A stretch of DNA of 64,000 nt from an uncultured Prevotella sp. (GCA_900770395.1 CAAGKM010000023.1:62001-126000), one strand, 5' to 3'; positions 1 to 8,368 are shown, counted from the first letter of the stretch. Notes: generated by a model from the sequence alone, not told the origin. Numbers and translations: made by a program.

Positions 1-2
1 CA

Positions 3-533
3 CTCCTCAACAAGATGTTCGAATACAACCAGAACGGCATGTCAGGTCTTCTTCCCAATGTTCAAAGCGATGCCACCAGTCCTATGCCTACAGCCGAAGC
101 ATTCTATCAATTGGGGCTGACCTATATCGCCCAGCGAACAGTGTTCGAGGCTCAAGAAGCCATTCTTGACTTCCAGAAGAGTGCCCGTTGCTACAAACGT
201 CTTGCACAGACAAACCTTATCAATGGCGACTATGAGGTGGCACGCAAATATCTCATGGCTCTCCAGAAAACTCTCTTCTATAGCAACTGGGCAAACGAGA
301 CGCTCATCCTTCTTGGAGACGAGAATGCCATTGCCAAGCACCCAGAGTATGGCACTCTGCGTAAATTCGCAAATAAAAAGGATTTTTATTTTAGCGATAA
401 TGTTACTCCTGAGATACTCGAGAGTCTTTATCTCAGCAATAAAAATAATTCCATCGCATACCAATATATGATGGCTTCTTTCATTCTGACCGGCGACCGT
501 GATAAATTCTACAAATACGCTCCAAATAAATAA
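3..533 (+). CDS. DUF6057-like membrane/TPR protein, C-terminal part (cut by window edge)
   Basis: The frame is open to the left edge, so this is the C-terminal part of a longer protein; the first internal ATG (base 15) is probably not the start. The visible part is helical and repeat-like. It carries an A-N-Y/F-LING-Y/D pattern (AQTNLINGDYEVARKYL) that recurs as AETNLINGEYSVAEKYL in the complete paralog at 31069 and as AEANLVSGDTAAAMKFL in the one at 35687, so it is the third family member in the window. The complete paralogs have an N-terminal multi-spanning membrane half followed by this soluble helical half, which I infer holds here too. The stop is followed without any gap by the start of the CxxCH propeller lipoprotein, so the two are almost certainly cotranscribed and translationally coupled. 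Function unknown; the DUF6057 name is from memory of the family. Confidence 0.8.
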   Translation, partial: LLNKMFEYNQNGMSGLLPNVQSDATSPMPTAEAFYQLGLTYIAQRTVFEAQEAILDFQKSARCYKRLAQTNLINGDYEVARKYLMALQKTLFYSNWANETLILLGDENAIAKHPEYGTLRKFANKKDFYFSDNVTPEILESLYLSNKNNSIAYQYMMASFILTGDRDKFYKYAPNK

Positions 534-2021
534 ATGATGAAAAATATACTTTATACCCTTTTTATCCTTTTGACGGTCTCCTCATGCACAATGGAGGCTG
601 TCCGTGATGCAAGGCAGGAGACTGCACACCCCAAGATATATCCCGACTATGTGGGTGTCACTATCCCTGTGAACATTGCTCCTCTCAATTTCTGCATGGC
701 AGATGAGAACGCCTTGCTCATAGATGCTGTTGTTACCGATAAGCACGGAAACAGTCTCCACAGTCAGGGAGATGAATCTTTGGACTTCAATATTGACGAC
801 TGGCATAAACTGCTTGACTATAACCGTGGCGAAAAACTTACCATTACCGTTTCTGCAAAATATGAAGATGGCTGGCACACCTATCATCCTTTCTTTATCT
901 GTGTCAGCAAAGACAGCATCGACTACGGTCTTTGCTACCGTCTAATTGAGCCGGGCTACGAGGTGTGGAGCAAGATGGGCATCTATGAGCGTGACCTGTC
1001 TTCGTTCTGCGAGCGTGCCTTGATAGAGAACACACAGTTTGACGGATGTGTCAACTGCCATAGCCTAAATCGTGGCAATTCTGCGGATATGAGCATTCAC
1101 GTCCGTGGTCCCCATGGTGCGACATTGCTGCGTAACAAGGGCGGTGACCTCACCGCTTACAACACAAAAACCGCCGAGACACTTGGATTCTGTGTCTATT
1201 CTTACTGGCATCCTTCGGGTCGCTATATAGCATATTCAACTAACGCTACAAGTCAACTGTTCCATGGCTCCGACCACAATCGCGTTGAAGTCTTTGACAC
1301 AGCCTCAGACCTTCAGGTGTATGATGTGGAGAAAAACGAGCTGCTCCTTTCGCCGCTTCTCAGTAAGGACTCCATCTATGAAACCTATCCCGTATTCTCT
1401 GCTGACGGGTGCTCACTCTATTTCTGTGCAGCACGCGCTATCCCCAAAAACAGTCTGAAGCTCGACTCTATCCATTACAACCTTTGCCGCATAGACTTTG
1501 ATCCCGCTACAGGCAGGTTCGGAAACCGTATAGACACCATAGTCTATGCAGAGGCTCAGCACAAGTCAATATCTTTCCCCCGTCCCTCCTACGATGGCCG
1601 TTTTCTATGCTACACACTCTCTGACTATGGACAGTTTAGCATCTGGCATCATGAGGCCGATCTCTATCTGCTCAATCTTTCTACAGGTGATAGCCGTCCT
1701 ATGACTGGGGCAAACTCTGAGGATACAGAATCGTTCCATAACTGGAGCACAAATTCACGCTGGCTTGTATTTAGCTCACGCAGGGACGACGGTCTATTCA
1801 CGCGGCCATATTTTTGTCATGTCGATGCCAAGGGTAATGTCAGCAAGGCATTTATGCTGCCACAGAGGGATCCACGACGTTTCTATCGCGAGCGTTTCTT
1901 TTCGTTTAACGTGCCCGATTTCATTATTGCCCCGACTCACCTCAACATTTATAAGGCATGTCGTATTATCAATGATGAATATCGCAAGAGTTTTGGCGTG
2001 CGCAAGGAACCTGCTTTATGA
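534..2021 (+). CDS. TolB-like beta-propeller lipoprotein with heme-c type CxxCH motif (paralog 1)
   Basis: A 495-residue lipoprotein. A short signal peptide ends in the lipobox VSSC (Cys18 or 17, depending on which of two adjacent ATGs is used), so it should be membrane anchored on the periplasmic side. Residues about 36-160 form a beta-rich N-terminal region beginning with IYPDYVGVTIPVNIAPLNF, shared with the proteins at 32784 and 34253. Residues 172-176 read CVNCH, a canonical CxxCH heme-c attachment motif, followed by HVRGPHG. The rest shows repeated YS-x-DG-x-LYF blades typical of PD40/TolB propellers, including YWHPSGRYIAYST and FSADGCSLYF. It starts directly at the stop of the DUF6057-like gene. 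Seen: the motif and repeats. Inferred: covalent heme and a six-bladed propeller. Substrate and partner unknown. Confidence 0.8.
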   Translation: MMKNILYTLFILLTVSSCTMEAVRDARQETAHPKIYPDYVGVTIPVNIAPLNFCMADENALLIDAVVTDKHGNSLHSQGDESLDFNIDDWHKLLDYNRGEKLTITVSAKYEDGWHTYHPFFICVSKDSIDYGLCYRLIEPGYEVWSKMGIYERDLSSFCERALIENTQFDGCVNCHSLNRGNSADMSIHVRGPHGATLLRNKGGDLTAYNTKTAETLGFCVYSYWHPSGRYIAYSTNATSQLFHGSDHNRVEVFDTASDLQVYDVEKNELLLSPLLSKDSIYETYPVFSADGCSLYFCAARAIPKNSLKLDSIHYNLCRIDFDPATGRFGNRIDTIVYAEAQHKSISFPRPSYDGRFLCYTLSDYGQFSIWHHEADLYLLNLSTGDSRPMTGANSEDTESFHNWSTNSRWLVFSSRRDDGLFTRPYFCHVDAKGNVSKAFMLPQRDPRRFYRERFFSFNVPDFIIAPTHLNIYKACRIINDEYRKSFGVRKEPAL

Positions 2022-2115
2022 CAATAAAGGTTTTATTCTTCCTTATATTAACCATGTTAATAGTTGAAAATAATGTACAAAATGTCAATTCTAAATAAGA
2101 TGATATCAAATACGA

Positions 2116-2186
2116 TACAATGTAACATATTGCAAAATATTTGTTACATTATATAAATGCTTTTTAGATAAAAAAATATACCTTTG
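2116..2186 (+). promoter_or_regulatory. Promoter with 21-bp tandem operator (site P1), drives candidate ncRNA
   Basis: The -7 box TACCTTTG lies at 2179-2186. Two direct-repeat half-sites precede it: TACAATGTAACATATTG at 2116-2132 and ATATTTGTTACATTATA at 2137-2153. Their central G residues (2122 and 2143) are 21 bases apart, and the proximal G is 36 bases before the first base of the -7 box. The same 21/36 geometry recurs at five other promoters here, all upstream of hemicellulase genes. No coding ORF follows within 140 bases on this strand. Confidence 0.7.
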
Positions 2187-2191
2187 CAGCA

Positions 2192-2325
2192 TGATTTCTT
2201 CTTGATAACTTGCTTGTCAAGCAGAATTTTGGTTATATTATAACGTATATTGATTCAATATACACTGTGAGTTTTTTAAATTTAGTTGATAGAGGGTGTG
2301 CCGTGAGGGTACGCCCTCTATTTTT
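2192..2325 (+). ncRNA. Candidate regulatory RNA between convergent genes, under the hemicellulase operator
   Basis: The interval between a good -7 box (2179-2186) and an intrinsic terminator (2291-2325) has no usable reading frame: the only early ATG (2191) reaches a stop after four codons. It contains three near-perfect palindromes: TGCTT-GTC-AAGCA at 2211-2223, GTTATA-T-TATAAC at 2232-2244 and GTATATTGA-T-TCAATATAC at 2245-2263. The predicted product is about 130 nt. The upstream operator matches the xylanase-gene operators in sequence and spacing. Seen: promoter, operator, palindromes and terminator. Inferred: a xylan-responsive small RNA. Alternatives are the relic promoter of a lost gene, or a 3' UTR of the lipoprotein gene ending at 2021. 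No Rfam family is recognised by eye. Confidence 0.5.
2291..2325 (+). terminator. Intrinsic terminator after candidate ncRNA
   Basis: AGAGGGTGTGCC (2291-2302) pairs with GGTACGCCCTCT (2308-2319) over 12 positions including two G-U pairs, with a five-base loop, followed by ATTTTTCTTT. The U-tract points along the + strand. It abuts the stop codon of the convergent GH3 gene at 2328. Confidence 0.8.
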
Positions 2326-2327
2326 CT

Positions 2328-4505
2328 TTATATGCGTGTTTGAGGAACTTCTTGGTTTTCCCTGAGAAATTCTATGTCACAATCTTCATAGACAAACTGG
2401 TGAGAGGACTCATCCCAATAGCTGAGGCGCTCTTTCTCCACTTCTATTTGTACAGTGAGAGTTTTTCCGGCGGCTATGTTCACACGCTTGAAACCGCAGA
2501 GAAGGATGTTAGGGCGCAATACTTTTGATTTTTTGAAGCGGGCATATATTTGAACCACTTCGTCGCCGTCCATCTTTCCGCTGTTGGTCACAGGTATGGT
2601 AATCGTGAAACTTTTTTTGTTTTCCTTTACCGTCATGTCGCCATATTGGAAACGGGTGTAGCTGAGACCATGCCCAAATTTAAATAAGACAGGCTTTTTA
2701 TTGTACATATATGTACGTCCGTGAGTTATGTCATAGTCCATCATGTCAGGCAGGTCGGTAATGTCGCTTACCCATGTCTGGGTAAGCCGACCTGCAGGAT
2801 TTGCCTTGCCCAGAAGAATGTCGGCAATGCCGTTGCCCTGCTCCTGTGCGCAATGTGTGGTGTGGAGTATTGCCGGGATGTGCTCCTTGCTCCAGTTGAT
2901 GGAGTAAGGGAAACTGCTTACGAGTATGAGCACCACGTTTTTGTTGGCTGCATACATCTGGCGTACAAGGTCCTCGTCGGGCAGCTGCAGCGACTTACGG
3001 TCAACAGCCTCACGGCCGTCGCTTGGCACAGGACAGAACTTCCAGTCGGTTTTCGTGCCGTAGGGATGATTGCCGGTGCATACTATCACGAGGTCGGCAT
3101 TCCGTGCCTTTTTCTCTGCAATTCCCATGCTGTTGTCCGCAAGTGTCTCTATCATAACACCTGTGTCCTTGAGAGCCTCTTTCAGACCGTCAGCTATGGT
3201 AACCTGGTATGGAGGTTTGCCGCTATACCAGTCTTGAACGATGTTGTCGGCATACGGTCCAACGAGCAATATCCGCCTTACCTTTTTTGTGTCAATGGGC
3301 AGCAGCGGTTGCTCGCCGTCATTTTTCATAAGCACGGCAGATTTCACAACAGCCTCACGGGCAAGCTGGCGCGCATTGGCAGTGAGGAATGGAGCTGTCT
3401 GCGTAGTGTCTTTACCTATGGTGATATATGGATTCTGTGTGTCCTTGCCGTCAAGCAGTCCGAGGCGTAGTGCCACGTATAAGTTTCCCCTGATGGCTTT
3501 GTCAATGCCGCTTTCGGTGACAAGTCCCCTGGCTATGGCTTCCTTTACATCCTCCACATATCTGTCAAGAAACTGTCCCGTAGTGGCCTTTATTGTTGCC
3601 GCGGCTCCCTCTGCCCTGTCTTTATAGGCATGATGGGCGGAGATAAGCAGGCTTAGCCCTCCGCCATCAGTGCAGATTATGCCGTTCATCCCCCATTCCT
3701 TACGTGTGATGGTTTCAAGTATCGGGTTTGCACACATCACCACTCCATTCCAGGCATTGTAAGCAGCCATGAAAGCCCTTGATCCTCCGTCTTTGATGCC
3801 TTTATAGAATGGATAGGCGTAATATTCCCGGAACAGCCGGTTGTTGAAGTCGCTTGATGTGGAGTCACGCCCGTCCTCGTTGCTGTTGGCAAGGAAATGC
3901 TTCATCAGGGCGGCTGTCTTCCAGTATTTTTTGTCGTTGCCCTGCAAACCTTTTATCATTGCTGTGGTGAGTGAGGCTGTCAGCAATGCATCCTCACCGA
4001 AACATTCCTCCGTCCTACCCCATCGCGGGTCTCTGCCGAGGTCTGCATTGGGAGCACGCAGTACGAGGTTATTGCCGCACGTGCTCTTGGGCGACTGGGC
4101 ATACCATCTCATTTCTTCTGCCATCTGTGCGCCTATGCGCTGAAGCAGGTCTGTGTCCCAGCTTTCGCCAAGTCCGTATGACTGTGGGAATATTGTCGTG
4201 GGGTATTCTTCCTGATACGGCTTGCCATTGGCATCTCTTTTTCTCACTCCCCAGTTGCCAGGACCTCCTATGGCTATGCCGTGAAGTCCCTCGCGCTGTC
4301 CGCAGTCGGGAATACCAAGTCGCCTGACACCAAGATTTGTCGACATCAGCAAAATCTTTTCATCGAGTGTCATCGTCTGCAATAGACAATCTATACGCTT
4401 TTCATCACTAAGTTTCCTGTTTTGAAACTGATAATCCTGTGCCTTGCCTGCATTGCTGTAAAGTAATGCCGTTAAGATAAAAATGATGATTTTGTTAATT
4501 TTCAT
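2328..4505 (-). CDS. Glycoside hydrolase family 3 beta-glycosidase, secreted
   Basis: A 725-residue GH3 enzyme with a cleavable signal peptide (residues 1-22, ending GKAQ), so periplasmic. The N-terminal (alpha/beta)8 domain spans about 30-380 and includes GRDPRWGRTEECFGED near 158 and KHFLANSNEDGRD near 202. The nucleophile is the Asp of GIICTDGGG near residue 280. The second alpha/beta domain follows at about 390-600 (LLPIDTKKVRRILLVGP; then ADILLGKANPAGRLTQTW) and a fibronectin-type-III-like C-terminal domain at about 635-725. Unlike the GH3 at 10613 there is no PA14 insertion. Family members cleave beta-xylosides or beta-glucosides from the non-reducing end; the locus favours beta-xylosidase, but sequence alone does not decide. 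It is divergent from the GH43-GH8 gene, and its own -7 box is at 4540-4547. Confidence 0.92.
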   Translation of the reverse strand: MKINKIIIFILTALLYSNAGKAQDYQFQNRKLSDEKRIDCLLQTMTLDEKILLMSTNLGVRRLGIPDCGQREGLHGIAIGGPGNWGVRKRDANGKPYQEEYPTTIFPQSYGLGESWDTDLLQRIGAQMAEEMRWYAQSPKSTCGNNLVLRAPNADLGRDPRWGRTEECFGEDALLTASLTTAMIKGLQGNDKKYWKTAALMKHFLANSNEDGRDSTSSDFNNRLFREYYAYPFYKGIKDGGSRAFMAAYNAWNGVVMCANPILETITRKEWGMNGIICTDGGGLSLLISAHHAYKDRAEGAAATIKATTGQFLDRYVEDVKEAIARGLVTESGIDKAIRGNLYVALRLGLLDGKDTQNPYITIGKDTTQTAPFLTANARQLAREAVVKSAVLMKNDGEQPLLPIDTKKVRRILLVGPYADNIVQDWYSGKPPYQVTIADGLKEALKDTGVMIETLADNSMGIAEKKARNADLVIVCTGNHPYGTKTDWKFCPVPSDGREAVDRKSLQLPDEDLVRQMYAANKNVVLILVSSFPYSINWSKEHIPAILHTTHCAQEQGNGIADILLGKANPAGRLTQTWVSDITDLPDMMDYDITHGRTYMYNKKPVLFKFGHGLSYTRFQYGDMTVKENKKSFTITIPVTNSGKMDGDEVVQIYARFKKSKVLRPNILLCGFKRVNIAAGKTLTVQIEVEKERLSYWDESSHQFVYEDCDIEFLRENQEVPQTRI

Positions 4506-4539
4506 AATTCAAATTGCAATTTAGTAATTTATCACAATG

Positions 4540-4547
4540 CAAAGGTA
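4540..4547 (-). promoter_or_regulatory. -7 box of the GH3 gene
   Basis: On the minus strand TACCTTTG, 35 bases before the GH3 start codon. The 36-base operator spacing of the neighbouring hemicellulase promoters is not met in this direction. The half-sites at 4583-4620 could still act on both promoters because GTAAC reads GTTAC on the other strand, but that is speculative. Confidence 0.6.
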
Positions 4548-4582
4548 CTCTTTTTTCCTGAGAATTCATTAATATATAGACA

Positions 4583-4653
4583 ATATTTGTAACATTTAGT
4601 AAAGTATGTGTAACATTTTATAAGGTCTGTGTCTTAGAAAAATTGTAACTTTG
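4583..4653 (+). promoter_or_regulatory. Promoter with 21-bp tandem operator (site P2) of the GH43-CBM6-GH8 gene
   Basis: Half-sites ATATTTGTAACATTTAG (4583-4599) and GTATGTGTAACATTTTA (4604-4620) have central G at 4589 and 4610, 21 bases apart. The -7 box TAACTTTG is at 4646-4653, 36 bases after the proximal G. No clear TTTG -33 element is present, as expected if an activator substitutes for it. Confidence 0.75.
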
Positions 4654-4706
4654 TGCCGAAATCCACAATATACATAATATAAATTTACAAAACAGTTTTT
4701 ATAAAT

Positions 4707-7220
4707 ATGAAGAATATTATATTGAGCGGCCTTCTGTTGGCAACGGTGTGTGTAGTAAAATCGCAGAACCCGATAATCTCTGGTCAGTTTACCGCCGACC
4801 CTACGGCGCGTGTGTTTAATGGTAAAGTGTATCTGTATCCGTCGCACGACATACCAAGTCCGGTGGAGCATTTGAAAGAATGGTTCTGCATGGCAGACTA
4901 TCATGTGTTCTCATCCTCAAACCTTACCGATTGGGAAGACCATGGAGTGATTGTCACGCAAAACAGGGTGCCGTGGGTGAAAAAGGACAGCTACAGCATG
5001 TGGGCACCCGACTGCGTATGCAAGGACGGCAGGTATTATTTCTATTTTCCCTCCGCTCCAAAGGGTGACAGGAAGGGATTTGCCGTGGGCGTGGCTGTTG
5101 CCGACAAGCCGGAGGGGCCGTTCATGCCTATGTTTGAACCGATAAAGGGCGTCAATGGCATCGACCCGTGTGTGCTTATAGACAAGGACGGACAGTCTTA
5201 TATCTATTGGGCAGGAAATGGAATGTGGGCGGCAAAGCTGAAGGACAACATGATGGAGCTCGACAGTGAGCCGCAGCGTGTGGAAGGTCTGCCCGAGGGT
5301 TTCAAGGAAGGCCCGTTTGTTTTTGAGCGTCAGGGAAAATATTATTTCACCTTTCCCTGGGTGAGGGAGAAAGACGGCACGGAGACTTTGGCATACGCCA
5401 TGGGCGACAGTCCGATGGGACCATTCCAGTTTAAGGGCATCATCATGGATGAGTCGCCTACGGGATGCTGGACCAATCATCATTCCATTGTGGAGTATCA
5501 GGACCAGTGGTATCTCTTCTATCATCATAATGACTATTCGCCGCAGTTCGACAAGAACCGCTCCACGAGAATAGACACATTGTCGTTTCTTTCCGACGGC
5601 AGCATAAAGAAAGTTATTCCTACATTGCGTGGCGTGGGAATGACACTGGCACGCTCGCTAATCAAGATTGACCGCTATTCCGCAAAGAGCGACAAGGGAG
5701 TAAACATCGGTTTTATTGATGATGCCGACCGTTTCAAAGGTTGGAAGACAACGTTCTCCTCACCCCAGGCCTATATAATATATAATAATGTGGACTTCGG
5801 ACGGGAACCGGTCAGCCAGATAACACTTCAGACAAAATCAGCCGCAGGCGGTACGCTGGAAGTTCGCGACGGAGGTGCCAAAGGCAGAGTCATAGCCAAG
5901 GTAAAGGTGCCAAAGGGCAAGGACTGGAGACAGGTGACGGTGCCTGTGGTCTATGCGCCGGTGGGCATACATAACCTGTATGTAACAATGACGCAGGGCA
6001 GGCAGATTGAGGTCAACGGCATGTGGTTTGACCTGTTGCCTTTGAGCAAAGGAGGTTTTGAAACTGGGCAATACCGCAATGTCTTTGCTGAGATGGGCTA
6101 CAGGCAGCAGGACATAGACCGGAAACTGCATGAGGTCTTTACGGATGTTTTTGAAGGACCAGACAAAATATATTTTGAGGTGGGCGACTCGTTGGGCTAC
6201 ATCAGTGATGTGAAGAACCACGATGTGCGCACCGAAGGCATGTCGTATGGCATGATGATTGCCGTGCAGTTTGACCGCAAGGATATTTTTGACAGGCTTT
6301 GGCGCTGGAGCAAGAAGTATATGCAGCATCAGGACGGTGCATTGAAGGGTTATTTTGCATGGAGCTGCCGTACAGACGGAACGCGCAACGCCCAAGGTCC
6401 GGCATCCGACGGTGAGCTGTACTATATCACTTCATTGCTTTTTGCCTCCAACCGCTGGGGCAATGCCACCGGCATTGACTATCTGAAGGAGGCGCAGCAT
6501 ATTCTCGACTGCTCAATGCAGAAAGTGGGAATGGACAAGACAGGTCCGCTGATAAACATTGAGCATCAGCTCATCACCTTTGTGCCTGGCGGCTGGGGAG
6601 GAAGATTTACCGACCCCTCTTATCATGTGCCTGCCTTTTATGATGTCTGGGCAAAATATGCTCAGGACGGACGCTCTGAATTTTGGAGGGAATGTGCCCG
6701 TAAGAGCCGTGAGTTTCTGCACCGCTGCGTGCATCCCGAGACAGGGCTTAATCCCGACTATTGCAACTTCGACGGCTCGCTGATGGGTGGCAGGGGTGTC
6801 GTTGGCGATGCTTTCCGTTACGACTCATGGCGTGTGCCTATGAACGTTGCCTTGGATTATTCCTGGTCATGCCAGGACAAGGAATGGCAGCAGAGCTATG
6901 CCAACAAGATTCAGAACTTCTTCTATTCGCAGGGCATTGACAGTTTCGTGGATCAGTACAATATAGACGGCACGCAGGTCGCTGACACGTTGCAGGCAGG
7001 AGACTATCCCAAGAACCTGCGCCACTCTATAGGACTGGTTGCCACTACAGCCTCCGTATCCTTGGCATGCACCCACCTCAAGGCCAGGGAGTTTGTTGAC
7101 CGCCTTTGGAATGCCCGCCATGAACCATATCAGGACGGTTTCTTTGATGCCTATTACGACGGCTTGCTCCGACTCTTTGCCTTTATGCACTTGAGCGGGA
7201 TGTATCGGGTTATCGAATAA
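4707..7220 (+). CDS. Trifunctional GH43-CBM6-GH8 protein (xylosidase/arabinofuranosidase plus reducing-end xylanase)
   Basis: An 837-residue secreted protein with a signal peptide (residues 1-20, ending VVKSQ). Residues about 22-320 are GH43: FTADPTARVF holds the general base Asp, NGIDPCVL the pKa-modulating Asp, and FKEGPFVF the acid Glu. Residues about 340-450 form a CBM6-like beta-sandwich (LEVRDGGAKG, then VNGMWFDLLP). Residues about 452-837 are GH8: RTEGMSYGMMIAVQ carries the general acid Glu, and GPASDGELYY a catalytic Asp. The GH8 part resembles reducing-end-xylose-releasing exo-oligoxylanase (Rex) more than cellulase. One polypeptide would thus trim xylo-oligosaccharides from both ends. 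It is a single gene between GH3 and the toxin cassette, with its own operator-promoter. The Rex assignment is by family resemblance. Confidence 0.88.
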   Translation: MKNIILSGLLLATVCVVKSQNPIISGQFTADPTARVFNGKVYLYPSHDIPSPVEHLKEWFCMADYHVFSSSNLTDWEDHGVIVTQNRVPWVKKDSYSMWAPDCVCKDGRYYFYFPSAPKGDRKGFAVGVAVADKPEGPFMPMFEPIKGVNGIDPCVLIDKDGQSYIYWAGNGMWAAKLKDNMMELDSEPQRVEGLPEGFKEGPFVFERQGKYYFTFPWVREKDGTETLAYAMGDSPMGPFQFKGIIMDESPTGCWTNHHSIVEYQDQWYLFYHHNDYSPQFDKNRSTRIDTLSFLSDGSIKKVIPTLRGVGMTLARSLIKIDRYSAKSDKGVNIGFIDDADRFKGWKTTFSSPQAYIIYNNVDFGREPVSQITLQTKSAAGGTLEVRDGGAKGRVIAKVKVPKGKDWRQVTVPVVYAPVGIHNLYVTMTQGRQIEVNGMWFDLLPLSKGGFETGQYRNVFAEMGYRQQDIDRKLHEVFTDVFEGPDKIYFEVGDSLGYISDVKNHDVRTEGMSYGMMIAVQFDRKDIFDRLWRWSKKYMQHQDGALKGYFAWSCRTDGTRNAQGPASDGELYYITSLLFASNRWGNATGIDYLKEAQHILDCSMQKVGMDKTGPLINIEHQLITFVPGGWGGRFTDPSYHVPAFYDVWAKYAQDGRSEFWRECARKSREFLHRCVHPETGLNPDYCNFDGSLMGGRGVVGDAFRYDSWRVPMNVALDYSWSCQDKEWQQSYANKIQNFFYSQGIDSFVDQYNIDGTQVADTLQAGDYPKNLRHSIGLVATTASVSLACTHLKAREFVDRLWNARHEPYQDGFFDAYYDGLLRLFAFMHLSGMYRVIE

Positions 7221-7274
7221 GACAAGATACGAGTAGTTACTTTTTTCATTGGATTATTAAAAATGGTAAAATAA

Positions 7275-7306
7275 TTTGTTTGGAAAAATAAAAATATGTA
7301 TCTTTG
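7275..7306 (+). promoter_or_regulatory. Promoter of toxin-antitoxin cassette 1
   Basis: TTTG (7275-7278) and TATCTTTG (7299-7306) are separated by 20 bases, the standard Bacteroidetes spacing. Transcription would start near 7312, which rules out the ATG at 7296 and supports the start at 7395. No hemicellulase half-sites are present. Confidence 0.75.
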
Positions 7307-7394
7307 CATAAAATTTAGCTGCACTCGGGAAACTGAAAGAAATCTTTCTTTCCTCTCGTTTGCAAAATCTTTGCAAAAAATTATCGACAACATT

Positions 7395-7607
7395 ATGAAC
7401 AAGAACGTACTCGATTTCGTTACATATTGTATTGGCTCTTTGTCAAGACGGCTGAATTTGCCAATCCGCGATGTTTATCAAAAATTGATGAAGTCGGGTA
7501 TTTTGTATGGCTATATTGTGCCCTCATACGATGTTCTCCACACTTTCGGACGTGAATATCTTATGGAAGACTTGACTTCGTTCATGAAAGAGAAAGGAGT
7601 ATTGTAA
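7395..7607 (+). CDS. DUF3791-like small protein, probable antitoxin component
   Basis: A 70-residue protein; the start was chosen because the promoter's predicted start site lies downstream of the in-frame ATG at 7296. It has an FVTYCIGSLSRRL helix, then VYQKLMKSGILYGYIV and YDVLHTFGREYLMEDL, a pattern remembered for DUF3791 proteins. It aligns with the N-terminal half of the 151-residue protein at 23683 (shared F-V, I, R, SGI, Y, V-x-H pattern). Its stop overlaps the next start by one base (TAATG), so translation is coupled to the DUF3990-type gene. Probable role: neutralising partner of that protein. Antitoxin function is inferred from size, coupling and genomic pairing. Confidence 0.75.
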   Translation: MNKNVLDFVTYCIGSLSRRLNLPIRDVYQKLMKSGILYGYIVPSYDVLHTFGREYLMEDLTSFMKEKGVL

Positions 7608-8080
7608 TGATTGTGTTTCATACTTCATATATACAAGTGTCGAATCCCGATATACATCATTCCAGAGATTTTTTGGACTTTGGAAAAGGTTTTTATGTTA
7701 CAACAAATAAGCAACAGGCTATTAATTATGCGAACAGGTTTATCAGAAGAAACGGTGAAGCATGGTTGAATGTATATGAGCTGAATGATGATTTGTCTAA
7801 TTGGAACATCTTGTTTTTTGAAGAATACAATGAAACTTGGTTGGATTATGTTTATAATTGCCGAAAGGGGGTAAAAGAAGAGTCACACTATGATATCATC
7901 ATTGGTGGTGTTGCTAATGACAAAGTCTTCAGGACTATAGACTTGTTCTTTTCTGGCGAGATTACAAAACAGGAAGCGTTGAAACGGTTGATTTATGAAA
8001 AGCCTAACATACAATATTGTTTGAGAAATCAACAGCTAATAGATGCAGAACTACATTATATATCAAGTGAGCGGTTATGA
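7607..8080 (+). CDS. DUF3990-type protein, putative ADP-ribosyltransferase-fold toxin
   Basis: A 157-residue cytoplasmic protein without signal peptide. Motifs: VFHTSY near the N-terminus, DFGKGFYVTT at about 23-32, ETWLDYVYNCRKG at about 79-91, and YDIIIGGVANDKVF at about 97-110. The paralog at 23231 keeps the same blocks (YHGSY, DFGEGFYCT, WLDFIVACRNG, YDIVIGAMANDQI). In ADP-ribosyltransferase folds a His in the first block and a Tyr in the second bind NAD; DUF3990 is, from memory, placed in that clan. It is sandwiched between two small genes with 1-base and 4-base overlaps, a typical toxin-antitoxin layout. Its cellular target is unknown. Confidence 0.75.
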   Translation: MIVFHTSYIQVSNPDIHHSRDFLDFGKGFYVTTNKQQAINYANRFIRRNGEAWLNVYELNDDLSNWNILFFEEYNETWLDYVYNCRKGVKEESHYDIIIGGVANDKVFRTIDLFFSGEITKQEALKRLIYEKPNIQYCLRNQQLIDAELHYISSERL

Positions 8081-8292
8081 CGGACGAAGTAAAGGACATA
8101 TTGATTGACGCCAAAAATGCCAGAATCATAGAAGAGATAAGCAACATGTATGGTGTTTCGTATGAAAAGGCAACAGAGATATTCTACAATTCGGAAACAG
8201 CGCAATTAATCTGCGAAGGCGTTGCCGATTTGCATTGCCGCAGTGATAAATATCTTGCGGGAGAGATATGGCATGAATATATTCAGCGTTGA
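8077..8292 (+). CDS. Small protein downstream of DUF3990, probable second antitoxin component
   Basis: A 71-residue protein that starts inside the stop of the DUF3990-type gene (ATGA overlap). A sequence around ATEIFYNSETAQLICEG is followed by VADLHCRSDKYLAGEIW. I recognise this pattern from Bacteroidales and Firmicutes toxin-like loci but cannot give a family name with certainty. Its VS-x4-A-x3-FYNS segment aligns with IS-x3-AFIDVYNS in the C-terminal half of the 151-residue protein at 23683. That suggests it works together with the 70-residue upstream protein, since the two are combined in one chain in cassette 2. Strictly inferred. Confidence 0.65.
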   Translation: MTDEVKDILIDAKNARIIEEISNMYGVSYEKATEIFYNSETAQLICEGVADLHCRSDKYLAGEIWHEYIQR

Positions 8293-8368
8293 TATTCTAT
8301 ATTACCCCTCAAAAGGTGATAGATGATAGATTTTTTCGCAAAAAAACTTTTTCGTATGTAAGAAACAT

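Noticed and set aside
534..2021. Propeller lipoprotein as TolB of the Tol-Pal system
   Set aside because: No tolQ, tolR, tolA or pal genes adjoin it, it is a lipoprotein with a CxxCH motif, and it exists in three copies; only the propeller repeats resemble TolB.
2721..3470. Long open frame (249 codons) antisense to the GH3 gene
   Set aside because: The GH3 gene on the other strand has a signal peptide, all family motifs and a promoter; the antisense frame has no promoter and looks like a mirror of GH3 codon use.
4540..4620. Hemicellulase operator geometry for the GH3 gene at 4505
   Set aside because: The -7 box is good, but no half-site G falls 36 bases upstream on the minus strand; any effect of P2 on this promoter would be indirect.
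7296..7394. N-terminal extension of the 70-residue cassette-1 protein
   Set aside because: The extension overlaps the -7 box and lies upstream of the predicted transcription start; the family-like sequence begins at 7395.
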